From Alphaproteobacteria bacterium (GTDB taxonomy: Bacteria; Pseudomonadota; Alphaproteobacteria; Caulobacterales; Caulobacteraceae): a stretch of DNA of 64,000 bases. The stretch covers positions 44,082 to 108,081 of the forward strand of contig JAHJME010000039.1 of assembly GCA_018821435.1 (NCBI GenBank), read 5' to 3'. Shown here in pieces: positions 49,822 through 57,608 of the stretch (the first letter of the stretch is position 1; each line of letters starts with the position of its first letter). The notes under the pieces were generated by a model, which was given only the letters and a program-made list of their open reading frames with translations, did not search any database and was not told the DNA's origin. A program made the translations under genes and the position numbers.

Positions 49822-50346
49822 ATGGACATCACGGTCTCGGAAGCGTGCCGCCTACTCGAGGCCCAAGGCGCGCTTCGCCGGCTTCCAAAGGATCAATCGG
49901 AAGGCATCCAGAAACAAGTCCGAGAGCTGCTTGGCGGCCAGATACCGGCCGACCTCGAGGCCCTCTATCGCGAAAGCGTGGCAAGCGTTGGCGACTTTGC
50001 TGCCATTCTACCGAAGTGGAACGAACGTCCGGAATGGCGGCGCGAGGGTGCCCTCAGAGCACTGCTGGCCGCCCAGGCGGTCCCGATTTTCTCCGACGGA
50101 AGCGGGAGCTTCTACGGCTTGGATTTGTCTTCAGGCGACCAACGGCCAGCGGTCTACTTCTTTGATCACGAGGACCTTTTTGAGAGACCGCATTGGGCGG
50201 CAGGGTCGTCGATTGGACGCTTCCTGCTGCTCCTCGGGCAACACGACCAAGCAATCGACGAGGGCCGCGCTGCCGGCTGGGAGCTGTCCATCGATCCGGA
50301 CATTGATAAGTGTCCCAGGGCGCCACCGATATGGCGAGCCGGGTGA
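49822..50346 (+). CDS. SUKH-family (SMI1/KNR4-like) immunity protein
   Basis: This 174-residue protein fits the SUKH fold: an early PADLEALYRESVASVGDF helix-strand, followed by AQAVPIFSDGSGSFYGLDLSS, the characteristic strand pair with G-S-G-S-x-Y-G, and AVYFFDHEDLFER. SUKH proteins protect a cell from its own polymorphic toxins by binding them directly. It follows the toxin-like gene by 14 bp, with GGAG 6 nt before the ATG at 49822, so the pair is co-expressed. Composition is less GC-rich than the chromosome around it. Confidence 0.82.
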   Translation: MDITVSEACRLLEAQGALRRLPKDQSEGIQKQVRELLGGQIPADLEALYRESVASVGDFAAILPKWNERPEWRREGALRALLAAQAVPIFSDGSGSFYGLDLSSGDQRPAVYFFDHEDLFERPHWAAGSSIGRFLLLLGQHDQAIDEGRAAGWELSIDPDIDKCPRAPPIWRAG

Positions 50347-50390
50347 GCAGCGCGCCCGATGCGAGCGAGAACACAGCTAAAAACAATGAA

Positions 50391-51041
50391 CTAAAGCGGA
50401 GAGGGTTGGCCCGGCATGGCCTGAACTTGGAAGCCAAATCGTCCAGAAAAATCAGCTACTTCTGACGGACCGCCGATGTTCACGACGTCCTCTGATCGAA
50501 GCTGGCAAATCTCTCCCGCGCGAGCCCCGGCGAAGAGCGCCAAAGCCGGAATCCAGTCCTTCGTCGGCTCGGCCTCACGGAAAGGCCGCAGCGGGCCAAA
50601 CAGTTTCTGAAGCTCGTAAGGCCGGAAGCCCCGCCGCTTCACCTGTGCCTTTCGCGTCTCGACGAGGTCGCGGGTGTTCACCTTGACGCCCCAGTCGGCG
50701 TCAGAGGCCCAGCGCAGGATGGCGACAAGGCCCTGCATGTATGAGCCCACCGTATTCGGCGCGAGACCAGGCAGGCCCTCCGCGTCGGCCTTGGCGACGG
50801 CGCTGGCGAGCGACAGACCGGGGAGGCGTTTGCCGACGTTCGGGGGCACTCGTTTGAGGAAGCTGAGCAGTTGGATGCACTGGGGACGGACGATAGCCTG
50901 GACCGGCATATCGTCGCTCCACACTTCCTTCATCGCGCGGAAAAGCAGGCCCTATTTGCGGTGTGTGCTCTTCCTCACGTACCAAACACCGCCGTCGCGG
51001 CGAACCAATCCGGGGTACTTTGCCAACTCACGCTCACTCAT
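50391..51041 (-). pseudogene. Broken tyrosine integrase (phage/island type)
   Basis: The remnant starts at the ATG 51041 (MSERELAKYPGLVRRDGGVWYVRK, the opening of many integrases, split here by a deletion) and hits an in-frame TAG at 50952-50954. After that the frame continues: SYMQGLVAILRWASDAD (core-binding helices), then ALALFAGARAGEICQLRSEDV, the first catalytic Arg region. It then breaks into unrelated sequence and lacks the HxxR and the catalytic Tyr. So it has lost at least two pieces and cannot recombine. It sits directly 3' of the tRNA, where island integrases belong. Its ATG frame and the remaining motif frame are the same. Confidence 0.82.
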
Positions 51042-51126
51042 AGCGGCACAATAATGTGTCACAGTCCGACTTGAGAAGCTGTTTGCAGACAGGGGCTTAA
51101 GGTAAATCCGTCCCTTGAACATGCAC

Positions 51127-51202
51127 TGGTGGGCCCGGCAGGACTCGAACCTGCAACCAGACCGTTATGAGCGGCCGGCTCTAACCATTGAGCTACAGGC
51201 CC
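51127..51202 (-). tRNA. tRNA with CAU anticodon (probably tRNA-Ile2; possibly elongator tRNA-Met)
   Basis: On the minus strand the 76-nt cloverleaf has acceptor GGGCCTG/CGGGCCC (one G-U), D-arm GCTC...GAGC, anticodon stem GGCCG/CGGTC with 7-nt loop CTCATAA (anticodon CAT), T-arm GCAGG-TTCGAGT-CCTGC, discriminator A and an encoded CCA. Sequence features are closer to the AUA-reading tRNA-Ile2, in which C34 is changed to lysidine, than to elongator Met. The broken integrase lies just past its 3' end, so this tRNA is likely the integration site of the lost island. Confidence 0.85.
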
Positions 51203-51312
51203 CTGCAGCGTGGTGCGCCGCGTTACCATGGGCTGCACGACGCTTAAAGCTTGCGTTCAGGTAGGAATTGCCACCCTGGGGCCAATAACCCCCGGACTGG
51301 AGAATTCCCCCG

Positions 51313-52056
51313 ATGAAGACCCTGATGCGCGCCGCGGCCCTGGGCCTGCTGCTGACCACGACCGCCGCGGCCCCTGCCGCCCTGGCCCAGGCTGCCCCCG
51401 CCGCCGCCGACACCATGTTCCGCGCCACCACGCTGAACCTGTCGGCCTATGGCGAAACCAAGATCGCCCCCGACATGGCCTCGATCAACCTGGGCGTCAT
51501 GACCGAAGGCAAGACCGCCGCCGAGGCCATGCAGGCCAACGCCACGCGGATGAGCGCGGTGATGGCCAGCCTGCGCAAGGCCGGCATCGCCGACCGGGAC
51601 ATCCAGACGTCCAACCTGAACCTGAACCCGCAGTACAAGTACCAGGAGAACCAGCCGCCGCTGCTGATCGGTTACCAGGCGTCGAACAACGTCACCATCA
51701 CGGTGCACGACCTGAAGAAGCTGGGCGCCGCCGTCGACGCCTCGGTCAGCGCCGGCGCCAACCAGGTGCAGGGCATCAGCTTCGGCCTGGAGGATTCGAC
51801 CGCCGCGGAGAACGCCGCGCGCGAGGCCGCCGTGAAGGCGCTCAGCGCCAAGGCCGACCTCTACGCCAAGGCCACGGGCCACAAGGTCTCGCGCCTGGTG
51901 TCGCTGAGCGAAGGCGGCGGCTACACGCCCCAACCGCCGATGCCGATGATGGCCTATGCGGCCAAGCGGGAGATGGCCGACGCTGGCACGTCGGTGTCGG
52001 GTGGCGAGCTGAAGGTCCGCGTCGACATCACGGGCCTGTACGAACTGACCCGCTAG
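51313..52056 (+). CDS. SIMPL (DUF541) domain protein, secreted
   Basis: This 247-residue protein begins with a signal peptide (KTLMRAAALGLLLTTTAAAPAALAQA), then the SIMPL pattern: LNLSAYGETKIAPDMASINLGVMTEGKTAAEAMQAN, MASLRKAGIADRDIQTSNLNLNPQY, and a closing LKVRVDITGLYELT. Related proteins have been tied to envelope stress or oxidative-stress tolerance; the mechanism is unclear. Acting site: periplasm. The gene is alone and overlaps the end of the convergent lipoprotein gene by 4 bp. Confidence 0.87.
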   Translation: MKTLMRAAALGLLLTTTAAAPAALAQAAPAAADTMFRATTLNLSAYGETKIAPDMASINLGVMTEGKTAAEAMQANATRMSAVMASLRKAGIADRDIQTSNLNLNPQYKYQENQPPLLIGYQASNNVTITVHDLKKLGAAVDASVSAGANQVQGISFGLEDSTAAENAAREAAVKALSAKADLYAKATGHKVSRLVSLSEGGGYTPQPPMPMMAYAAKREMADAGTSVSGGELKVRVDITGLYELTR

Positions 52057-52553
52057 GGTTTGCTGACCTTCGCCTTGCGGAAAGCGCCTTCCAGGCGGTC
52101 GGCCATCATCCGGCCCGGGAAGGCGCGATCGCCCTCCATCATGGCGGCATAGACCAGGTCGGTCCCGGCGATGGGGCCGGCCGCCCAGCCGACGCCGCGC
52201 GAGGCGTCGGCCTGGGTGTTGCAGCTGAGCTGGCGCGGCTGGCCGTCCTTGGCCGTCGCCTCCAGCAGGCTGGACAGCTTGCGCGTTCCCGGGCCGTCGC
52301 AGGCGGGGAATTCCTGCGCGCAGGCGGTGGCGGAATTGTAGCGATAGAGCGTCTTGCCCGAGCCGGCCTTGGCGATCAGCACGCAGCTGCTGGGATCGCC
52401 CACGGCCTGGGACACGGCCGCGTCCAGCTGGTCGCGGTCCACGCCCGGGGGGGCGTTGGGCGAGCAGGCGGCAAGCGTCAGGACCGCGAACGCGGCCCCA
52501 AGCGCTGCCGGCCGGGCCAGCCTAGGCCGCCTGTTTGATCTCGTTGGCGTCAT
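52053..52553 (-). CDS. Small predicted lipoprotein, unknown function
   Basis: This 166-residue protein has a basic n-region (TRSNRRPRLAR), a hydrophobic core (ALGAAFAVLTLAAC) and a lipobox LAAC, so the Cys becomes lipid-anchored. The mature part has an early CVLIAKAG and several Cys residues (CNTQ, CAQEFPAC) that could form disulphides. I recognise no family. The ATG at 52553 lies inside the end of panD (32-bp overlap), so translation may be coupled to it. It is convergent with the SIMPL gene. Confidence 0.65.
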   Translation of the reverse strand: MTPTRSNRRPRLARPAALGAAFAVLTLAACSPNAPPGVDRDQLDAAVSQAVGDPSSCVLIAKAGSGKTLYRYNSATACAQEFPACDGPGTRKLSSLLEATAKDGQPRQLSCNTQADASRGVGWAAGPIAGTDLVYAAMMEGDRAFPGRMMADRLEGAFRKAKVSKP

Positions 52554-52878
52554 CCAGCAGGACCACGGTGGGCGCATAGTTGCGGGCTTCCTCGGCGGGC
52601 AGCATGCCATAGGTCACGACGATGACCTTGTCGCCTTTCTGAACGAGCCGGGCGGCCGCGCCGTTCACGCCGATCACCTTGGACCCGCGCGGCGCCTCGA
52701 TCGCGTAGGTGGTGAAGCGCTGGCCGTTGGTGATGTTCAGCACATCCACCTGCTCGTGCGGCAGGATGCCCGAGGCGTCCAGCAGGTCGCGGTCGATGGC
52801 GATGGAGCCTTCGTAGTCCAGGTCCGCCTGGGTGACCGTGGCGCGGTGCAGCTTGGCCTTCATCAGGGTGAGCAACAT
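52522..52878 (-). CDS. panD: Aspartate 1-decarboxylase proenzyme
   Basis: This 118-residue pyruvoyl enzyme makes beta-alanine from L-aspartate for pantothenate and coenzyme A. The self-cleavage site Gly24-Ser25 is in DYEGSIAID; Ser25 becomes the pyruvoyl group of the alpha chain. Other family signs are KLHRATVTQADL at the start, LLDASGILPHEQV, NGAAARLVQKGDKVIV and TYGMLPAEEA. Length is normal. The start ATG has a weak ribosome-binding site. The lipoprotein gene overlaps its end. Confidence 0.96.
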   Translation of the reverse strand: MLLTLMKAKLHRATVTQADLDYEGSIAIDRDLLDASGILPHEQVDVLNITNGQRFTTYAIEAPRGSKVIGVNGAAARLVQKGDKVIVVTYGMLPAEEARNYAPTVVLLDDANEIKQAA

Positions 52879-52999
52879 GGCGGTACAGCATCCTCGTGGC
52901 CGGTCGCCCCTCGTGGAGCGCCGCGCATATACGCACGGCGGACCTGGCGTTCAATGCGGCATCGGCACGTGGCTGACCTTGGGAGACGGGCCGGTCCAG

Positions 53000-53016
53000 G
53001 CCTTACGGCGTAAGGC
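53000..53016. repeat. Perfect 7-bp inverted repeat after the esterase gene
   Basis: GCCTTAC-GGC-GTAAGGC lies 12 bp past the end of the minus-strand esterase gene. It could be part of a terminator hairpin for that gene, but there is no T-run, so the role is uncertain. Confidence 0.3.
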
Positions 53017-53027
53017 GTTCCGGGGAT

Positions 53028-53897
53028 TCACTCGGCGTGCTTGCGCAGGAACTCGGTCATCTCCTCCAGCACCGGCGCCTCGCTCCGCAGCGGCCGCGAG
53101 AGAGCCAGCAGGATCCTCACGTGGCCGACGCCGGGATAGTGGCGCTCCTCGACCGGCACGCCGGCCTCGCGCAGCTTCTTGGCCAGGGCCGTGGTGTTGC
53201 GCGGATAGACCAGGGTGTCGGCGTCGCCGGTGGCCAGGAAGGCGGCGGGCGAGTCCTTGGTCACATAGGCCATGGGCTGGGTCGCGGGCGGGTCGTCGGT
53301 CTTGCCGAAGATGCGCTTGGCGATGGGGTCGTCGAAGGGCAGGAAGTCATACGGCCCGGCCACCCCCGCCACGGCCTTGATCTTGCGGGGGTCGACGCCG
53401 GCGGCGCGCAGGTACCGGCCGTCCAGGCCCAGCATCACCGCGTTGTAGGCGCCGGCCGAGTGGCCCGCCAGCACGATGCGGTCGGGGTCGCCGCCATACT
53501 CACGCGCATGGTCCTGGGCCCACTTCACCGCCTGGGCGCCGTCGGTCAGGAACACCGGATAGCGGACCTCGGGATAGATCCGGTAGTCGGCGACGATCGT
53601 GACGAAGCCGCGCGAGGCCATGGCCCGGCCGACCCAGCCGTAGTCCTGCCGCCGGCCGCTGTCCCAGGATCCACCGTAGAAGAACACCGCCACTGGCGCC
53701 TGGCCCTTGGCGCCCGGCGGCGCATAGACGTCCAGCCGCTGGCGCGGACCGGCGCCATAGGCCTGGTCGCGGGCCGCCAGGGACGAGGGGTCCTTGGGCG
53801 ACAGCGTGGCGAACAGGCTGAGGGGGGTGCAGGCGGCGGTCAGCGCCGCGGCGGCGCCGGCGAGGGTCAGGCGCTTGAGAACGGCGAGCAAAGGCAT
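53028..53897 (-). CDS. Alpha/beta hydrolase (carboxylesterase-like) lipoprotein
   Basis: This 289-residue protein has a signal of the lipoprotein type (LTLAGAAAALTAAC), then RQRLDVYAPPG, an oxyanion region FFYGGSW (the usual HGGxW His is Tyr), a nucleophile elbow AGHSAGAYNAV and a late GDADTLVYPRNT plus PGVGHVRIL with likely Asp and His. This is the BD-FAE/esterase D-like branch of alpha/beta hydrolases, acting on ester bonds outside the cytoplasm. The Tyr in place of His is worth note, but it occurs in related enzymes. No close operon partner is clear. Confidence 0.82.
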   Translation of the reverse strand: MPLLAVLKRLTLAGAAAALTAACTPLSLFATLSPKDPSSLAARDQAYGAGPRQRLDVYAPPGAKGQAPVAVFFYGGSWDSGRRQDYGWVGRAMASRGFVTIVADYRIYPEVRYPVFLTDGAQAVKWAQDHAREYGGDPDRIVLAGHSAGAYNAVMLGLDGRYLRAAGVDPRKIKAVAGVAGPYDFLPFDDPIAKRIFGKTDDPPATQPMAYVTKDSPAAFLATGDADTLVYPRNTTALAKKLREAGVPVEERHYPGVGHVRILLALSRPLRSEAPVLEEMTEFLRKHAE

Positions 53898-53987
53898 GGG
53901 CCCCTGTACGTACGCGGGGACCGGCGCGCAACTCTCACCGGCCCCCGAAGGCCTTTACGGTCGCCTGCGCACGACGGATGCACAGGC

Positions 53988-54965
53988 TTAACGAATATTA
54001 CCCACGGCGCGGGTCCAGCGCGGCGCCCTGAACAGCTCGCCGCCGGCCACGAACGCGCCGCGCGCATCCGCCGCGCCCTGCAGCCGCCACATCAGCCAGG
54101 CGGTGGGATAGCCCAGATAGGCCTGAGCCCCCTGCCCGCAGGCGCCCATGCCCGGCGGGCAGCCGGGCCGCCCGGTGACGTCGTTGTGGTTCCCCCCGCG
54201 CACCAGCGCCTTCACCTTCGGCAGCCGGTCGGGGGTGTGGCGGTAATAGGCGTTCAGCGAATTCAGCTTGGCCCCGCCCAGTTGGTCGTCGGGCGAGATG
54301 ATGAAGTCCGAGGTCCCGCTGACGTAGAACACCGACCCGGCACGCGCGCCTTCCAGGTCCCGGGTCAGCAGGCAGTTGTCCGCCGGCTTGCAGAACGCCT
54401 GCTGCGGCAGGTGAAGCATCACCGCCGTACGGATCGCACCGCGTGAATGCAGCATGGCGTTGGCCGCGCCCGACGCCCCCTGCGAGTGCCCGGCCGCGCC
54501 CACCCGCGCCGCATCCAGCCGGCGGTAGAACGGGCTGGCCGGGTCGCGGCCCTGGGCCAGCAGATAGGTCGCCGCGTCCAGCACCGTGTCGCCGACGCCG
54601 GTCGTCCCGTCGCGGGTGGCGACCACCACGAAGCCCCACGACGCCAGGTGAGTGAGCATGAAATCGTACTTGCCGGCCGGGCTGGGCGTCTTGTCGGTGC
54701 CGTTCGCCCAGGTGATCACCGGGTGCGGCGTCCCTTCGGGCCCCAGGTCGGCGGGATAGAAGATTTCGCAGGCGTTCCCGCGTCGGTCGCACGGCCCCCG
54801 CGTCATCAGCTTGGCCACCCGCATCGGCCCCGGCTTCTCGTACTTCGCCTCGATCGGACCGCCGGGCGCTGCGACCTCGCCGCCTGCGGCCGTCAGGGGC
54901 GCCATCAGCACGGCGCAGAACGCCAGGAGCGCGACCCAACATTTGTTCGGATGCGGCCGGCGCAC
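53988..54965 (-). CDS. Exported alpha/beta hydrolase (dienelactone/PETase-like fold)
   Basis: About 325 residues. A signal-like hydrophobic stretch (VALLAFCAVLMAPLTAAGGE) is followed by PVITWANGT, GFVVVATRDG, and the nucleophile elbow AAGHSQGASGAANAML (Ser in GHSQG). VSGTSDFIISPDDQL and NHNDVTG hold the likely Asp and His. Several Cys pairs (CDRRGNAC, CPPGMGAC) suggest disulphides outside the cytoplasm. This pattern is near the cutinase/PETase-like and chlorophyllase-like hydrolases; the substrate is unknown. I chose a GTG at 54965, because a start further up (55028) would overlap the start of the divergent gene. The start is the least certain part. Confidence 0.75.
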   Translation of the reverse strand: MRRPHPNKCWVALLAFCAVLMAPLTAAGGEVAAPGGPIEAKYEKPGPMRVAKLMTRGPCDRRGNACEIFYPADLGPEGTPHPVITWANGTDKTPSPAGKYDFMLTHLASWGFVVVATRDGTTGVGDTVLDAATYLLAQGRDPASPFYRRLDAARVGAAGHSQGASGAANAMLHSRGAIRTAVMLHLPQQAFCKPADNCLLTRDLEGARAGSVFYVSGTSDFIISPDDQLGGAKLNSLNAYYRHTPDRLPKVKALVRGGNHNDVTGRPGCPPGMGACGQGAQAYLGYPTAWLMWRLQGAADARGAFVAGGELFRAPRWTRAVGNIR

Positions 54966-55026
54966 GGCTTGACGCCGCGCCCGTCCCTGCGCCGTATATG
55001 GGTGAACAACGATAAGGGAGGCGACC

Positions 55027-56268
55027 ATGGACGGTGCTCAAGCTCCGGCGGGCTTCAATCGCGACATGCTGGCCGGAATCGGCCCGGCGCTGAAGGGACT
55101 CGTCGACCAGGGCGCGCTCGCGGGTGTGGTGACGCTGATCTGGCGCAAGGGCGAGGTGGTCCAGGTCAACACCGTCGGCCAGCGCGACATCGCCACCGGC
55201 CTGCCGATGGAACGCGACACCCTCTTCCGCATCGCCTCGATGACCAAGCCGGTGACCACCCTGGCCGCCCTGATGCTGGTCGAGGAAGGCAAGCTGAAGC
55301 TCAGCGATCCGGTGACCAAATGGCTGCCGGAATTCAAGGACATGACGGTCCTGAAGGACGCGACCGGCCCGCTGGACGCCGTCGTCCCCGCCGCCCGCGA
55401 CATCACGGTCGAGGACCTGATGACCCACCGCTCGGGGTTGGCCTACGGCTTCACCTCGATGGGGCCGATCGCCCATGCGCATGAGGAGAAGCTGGGCTCG
55501 GCCCTGGCCAATCCCCACACGCCCGACGAATGGATGACCCGCCTGGGCGCCCTGCCGCTCAGCTACCAGCCGGGCGAGCGCTTCCACTACAGCCACGCCA
55601 CCGACGTGCTGGGCTTCCTGGTCGCCCGCGTCGAGGGCAAGCCCATCGGCCAGGTGCTGAAGGAACGCATCTTCACCCCGCTCGGGATGAACGACACCGG
55701 CTTCTGGACGCCGCACGAGAAGCGCGACCGCCTGGCCAAGCTCTACCAGGCCCTGCCCGAGGGCGGCCTGAAGGACGCCTCCTGGTCCGACCCCGAGACC
55801 CCCGGCCCGTTCGAAGGCGGCGGCGGCGGCCTGATCTCCACGGCCGACGACTATCTCAAGTTCGCGCGCCTGATGCTGGGCCGCGGCGAGGTCGACGGCG
55901 TGCGGCTGGCCAAGGCCGAGACCATCGACCAGATGACCTCGAACCTGCTCACCGACGAGCAGCGCGGCCACGCCTTCCTGGGCATGCCGTTCTGGCTCAG
56001 CCAGGGCTTCGGCCTGGGCACGTCGATGATCATGGACGCCGAGAAGCACCAGTGGATGGGCGCGGGCGGCGACGGCGCGTTCGGCTGGCCGGGCGCGTTC
56101 GGCACCTGGTGGCAGGCTGACCCGGCCAACGACATGATCCTGATCTACCTTATCCAGGACTCGATGCCGCTGGGTCCCGAGGCCGTCACCGCCATGCAGG
56201 GCCAGCGCCCCACCGGCCGCATCGGCTGCCCCATGTTCCAGAAGATGGTCTACGCCGCGCTGGGGTAG
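55027..56268 (+). CDS. Class C beta-lactamase-like serine hydrolase / esterase
   Basis: This 413-residue protein shares the penicillin-binding fold: the active-site Ser in RIASMTKPVTTLAALML (S-x-x-K), a Tyr in HYSHATDV in the second-motif position (Y-S-H rather than Y-x-N), and GWPGAFGT near the end as the third-motif region in place of KTG. The changes favour an esterase (EstB type) or D-amino peptidase over a true beta-lactamase. No signal peptide is seen at the start, so it may be cytoplasmic. GGGAGG lies 6 nt before the ATG. Function is inferred from fold only. Confidence 0.82.
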   Translation: MDGAQAPAGFNRDMLAGIGPALKGLVDQGALAGVVTLIWRKGEVVQVNTVGQRDIATGLPMERDTLFRIASMTKPVTTLAALMLVEEGKLKLSDPVTKWLPEFKDMTVLKDATGPLDAVVPAARDITVEDLMTHRSGLAYGFTSMGPIAHAHEEKLGSALANPHTPDEWMTRLGALPLSYQPGERFHYSHATDVLGFLVARVEGKPIGQVLKERIFTPLGMNDTGFWTPHEKRDRLAKLYQALPEGGLKDASWSDPETPGPFEGGGGGLISTADDYLKFARLMLGRGEVDGVRLAKAETIDQMTSNLLTDEQRGHAFLGMPFWLSQGFGLGTSMIMDAEKHQWMGAGGDGAFGWPGAFGTWWQADPANDMILIYLIQDSMPLGPEAVTAMQGQRPTGRIGCPMFQKMVYAALG

Positions 56269-56290
56269 GTGGTTAGCGCGGCGCGAACGC

Positions 56291-56638
56291 TCAGCGGTTG
56301 CGGGGCGCGACGCAGATGGGCTTGTCGCCGATCATGTCGCCCAGCAGGCTGCCGTCGCGGATCGCCGTGCGACGCGCGATGTTCAGCGCCCGGCCCTCCG
56401 GCGGCGGCGTCTGGCCCTTGGCGCAGACTGCCACCTCCACCCGCTGGCCGCCGCCAGGGCAGGTGCAGATGTCCTCGCGCGGATCCAGCCGGCTGGCGGG
56501 CACCCGGCACAGCGCCGGAACCTGCTGACCGCCCACGTCGATGCACTGGATGGTCTTGGTGGGCGGGTTCTCGGCGATCGGTTGCGCGCCGGCCGCGCCG
56601 GCGAACATCAGGAAGGCCAGGGTCGGGATCAGGCGCAT
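56291..56638 (-). CDS. Small secreted Cys-rich protein, unknown
   Basis: This 115-residue protein begins with a signal peptide (RLIPTLAFLMFAGAAGAQP). The mature part has Cys residues in IQCIDV, ALCRV, DICTCPGG, VAVCAKG and PICVAP, enough for disulphides. No family is recognised. AAGGAG lies before the ATG. It is convergent with the beta-lactamase-like gene 22 bp away. Confidence 0.6.
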   Translation of the reverse strand: MRLIPTLAFLMFAGAAGAQPIAENPPTKTIQCIDVGGQQVPALCRVPASRLDPREDICTCPGGGQRVEVAVCAKGQTPPPEGRALNIARRTAIRDGSLLGDMIGDKPICVAPRNR

Positions 56639-56760
56639 GGACGGCTCCTTCGGTCGCGACAGCATAACGCCTGGGACCCGCCCTCCGTCTCGCGGCTTTC
56701 GGAAGTGTTCACTACGTTCCTGAGGGCCGGATTAACGGCCTTGAGCGCACGCTCCGCGGC

Positions 56761-56988
56761 ATGGACCCGATCTCCACCGCCCGCTACGGCCTGATGGCCG
56801 CCTCGCGCAGCTTCGAAACCTCCGCCGTCAACGTCGCCACGATGGGCGTCGAGGGCGCGCCGGACGTCGACCTGGCCAAGGAGACCGTCAACATGATCCA
56901 GGCCAAGACCGCGTTCACGGCGAACGTCTCGGTGATCAAGTTTGCCGACCAGATGTGGGACTCGCTGCTCAAGCTGCAGGGCCGCTGA
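56761..56988 (+). CDS. Small protein resembling the C-terminus of flagellar rod/hook proteins (FlgEFG type)
   Basis: This 75-residue protein is like only the C-terminal end of flagellar rod and hook proteins: start helix DPISTARYGLMAASRSFE, then VDLAKETVNMIQAKTAFTANVSVIKFADQMW, which is the coiled-coil-forming heptad seen at the end of FlgC, FlgG and FlgE. No other flagellar gene is in the window. It may be a true small structural protein or a remnant. It lies alone; a hairpin terminator follows at 57024. Confidence 0.65.
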   Translation: MDPISTARYGLMAASRSFETSAVNVATMGVEGAPDVDLAKETVNMIQAKTAFTANVSVIKFADQMWDSLLKLQGR

Positions 56989-57023
56989 ACCGCCGCCCGG
57001 CGGACTCCAGGAGGCCGGAGACG

Positions 57024-57051
57024 AAAAAGGGGAGCCTCGCGGCTCCCCTTT
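57024..57051. terminator. Bidirectional Rho-independent terminator
   Basis: An 11-bp perfect stem AAAGGGGAGCC / GGCTCCCCTTT with a TCGC loop lies between the flagellar-like gene (plus) and the DUF6152 gene (minus). The minus strand gives a T-run (CTTTTTCGT) after the stem, so it works best for the DUF6152 operon; it may also end the plus-strand gene. Confidence 0.75.
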
Positions 57052-57075
57052 CCGTATCCGGCGCGTGGCTCGGAG

Positions 57076-57528
57076 CTATTTCTTTTCGCCCGGATCGGCG
57101 CCGTCGGTCGGCGCGCCGGTGCCCGACGAGCCCATGAACAGCTTCTTGCCGTCGGGGAACGTCACGTCGCGACCGTTGGCCTTGCAGGCCGGCTTGCAGA
57201 GCTTGTCCTTGGACTGGTAGCCGCGGACGATGATCTCGGTCCCGGCCTTCAGCGAATTACGGTCGATGCCCGAGCGCAGCAAGGTGTTGGGCGTGCCGCC
57301 CTCGACCATCCACGCCGTCGTCGTGCCGTCCTTGTTGACGTTGGCGATGTGGACCCACGCGTGCGGGTTGATCCACTCGACGCGGGTCACCTTGCCGCGC
57401 AGCAGCACCGGCGCCTTGCCGTCGAACTCGGCGGCGAAGGCGTGGTGAGCCCAGGCCGCGCCACCGGCGGCGGCGATGCTGAGCGCCGCACCAATGGCCC
57501 CCGCAATGATCAGCTTTTTCTTGTTCAT
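57076..57528 (-). CDS. DUF6152 family secreted protein
   Basis: This 150-residue protein has a signal peptide (NKKKLIIAGAIGAALSIAAAGGAAWA), then HHAFAAEFDGKAPVLLRGKVTRVEWINPHAWVHI, the exact opening of DUF6152 proteins. The fold is a small beta barrel and the role is unknown. Members often lie next to exported hydrolase-like or DUF4124-type proteins; here the neighbour is the conserved secreted protein at 57609. The two genes are 80 bp apart and on the same strand, so they may be co-transcribed. A strong terminator follows. Confidence 0.85.
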   Translation of the reverse strand: MNKKKLIIAGAIGAALSIAAAGGAAWAHHAFAAEFDGKAPVLLRGKVTRVEWINPHAWVHIANVNKDGTTTAWMVEGGTPNTLLRSGIDRNSLKAGTEIIVRGYQSKDKLCKPACKANGRDVTFPDGKKLFMGSSGTGAPTDGADPGEKK

Positions 57529-57608
57529 CTCGCGCCTCCAACGCCGGATGCTAGATTCTATCCCTCGAAAGGTCCGACTGGAAGCCGGACCTCAATTTCG
57601 GTGACGCC

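Noticed and set aside
54963..55028. A longer start (ATG at 55028) for the alpha/beta hydrolase
   Set aside because: It would overlap the ATG of the divergent esterase at 55027 and leave no room for either promoter. The GTG at 54965 places a normal signal peptide near the start.
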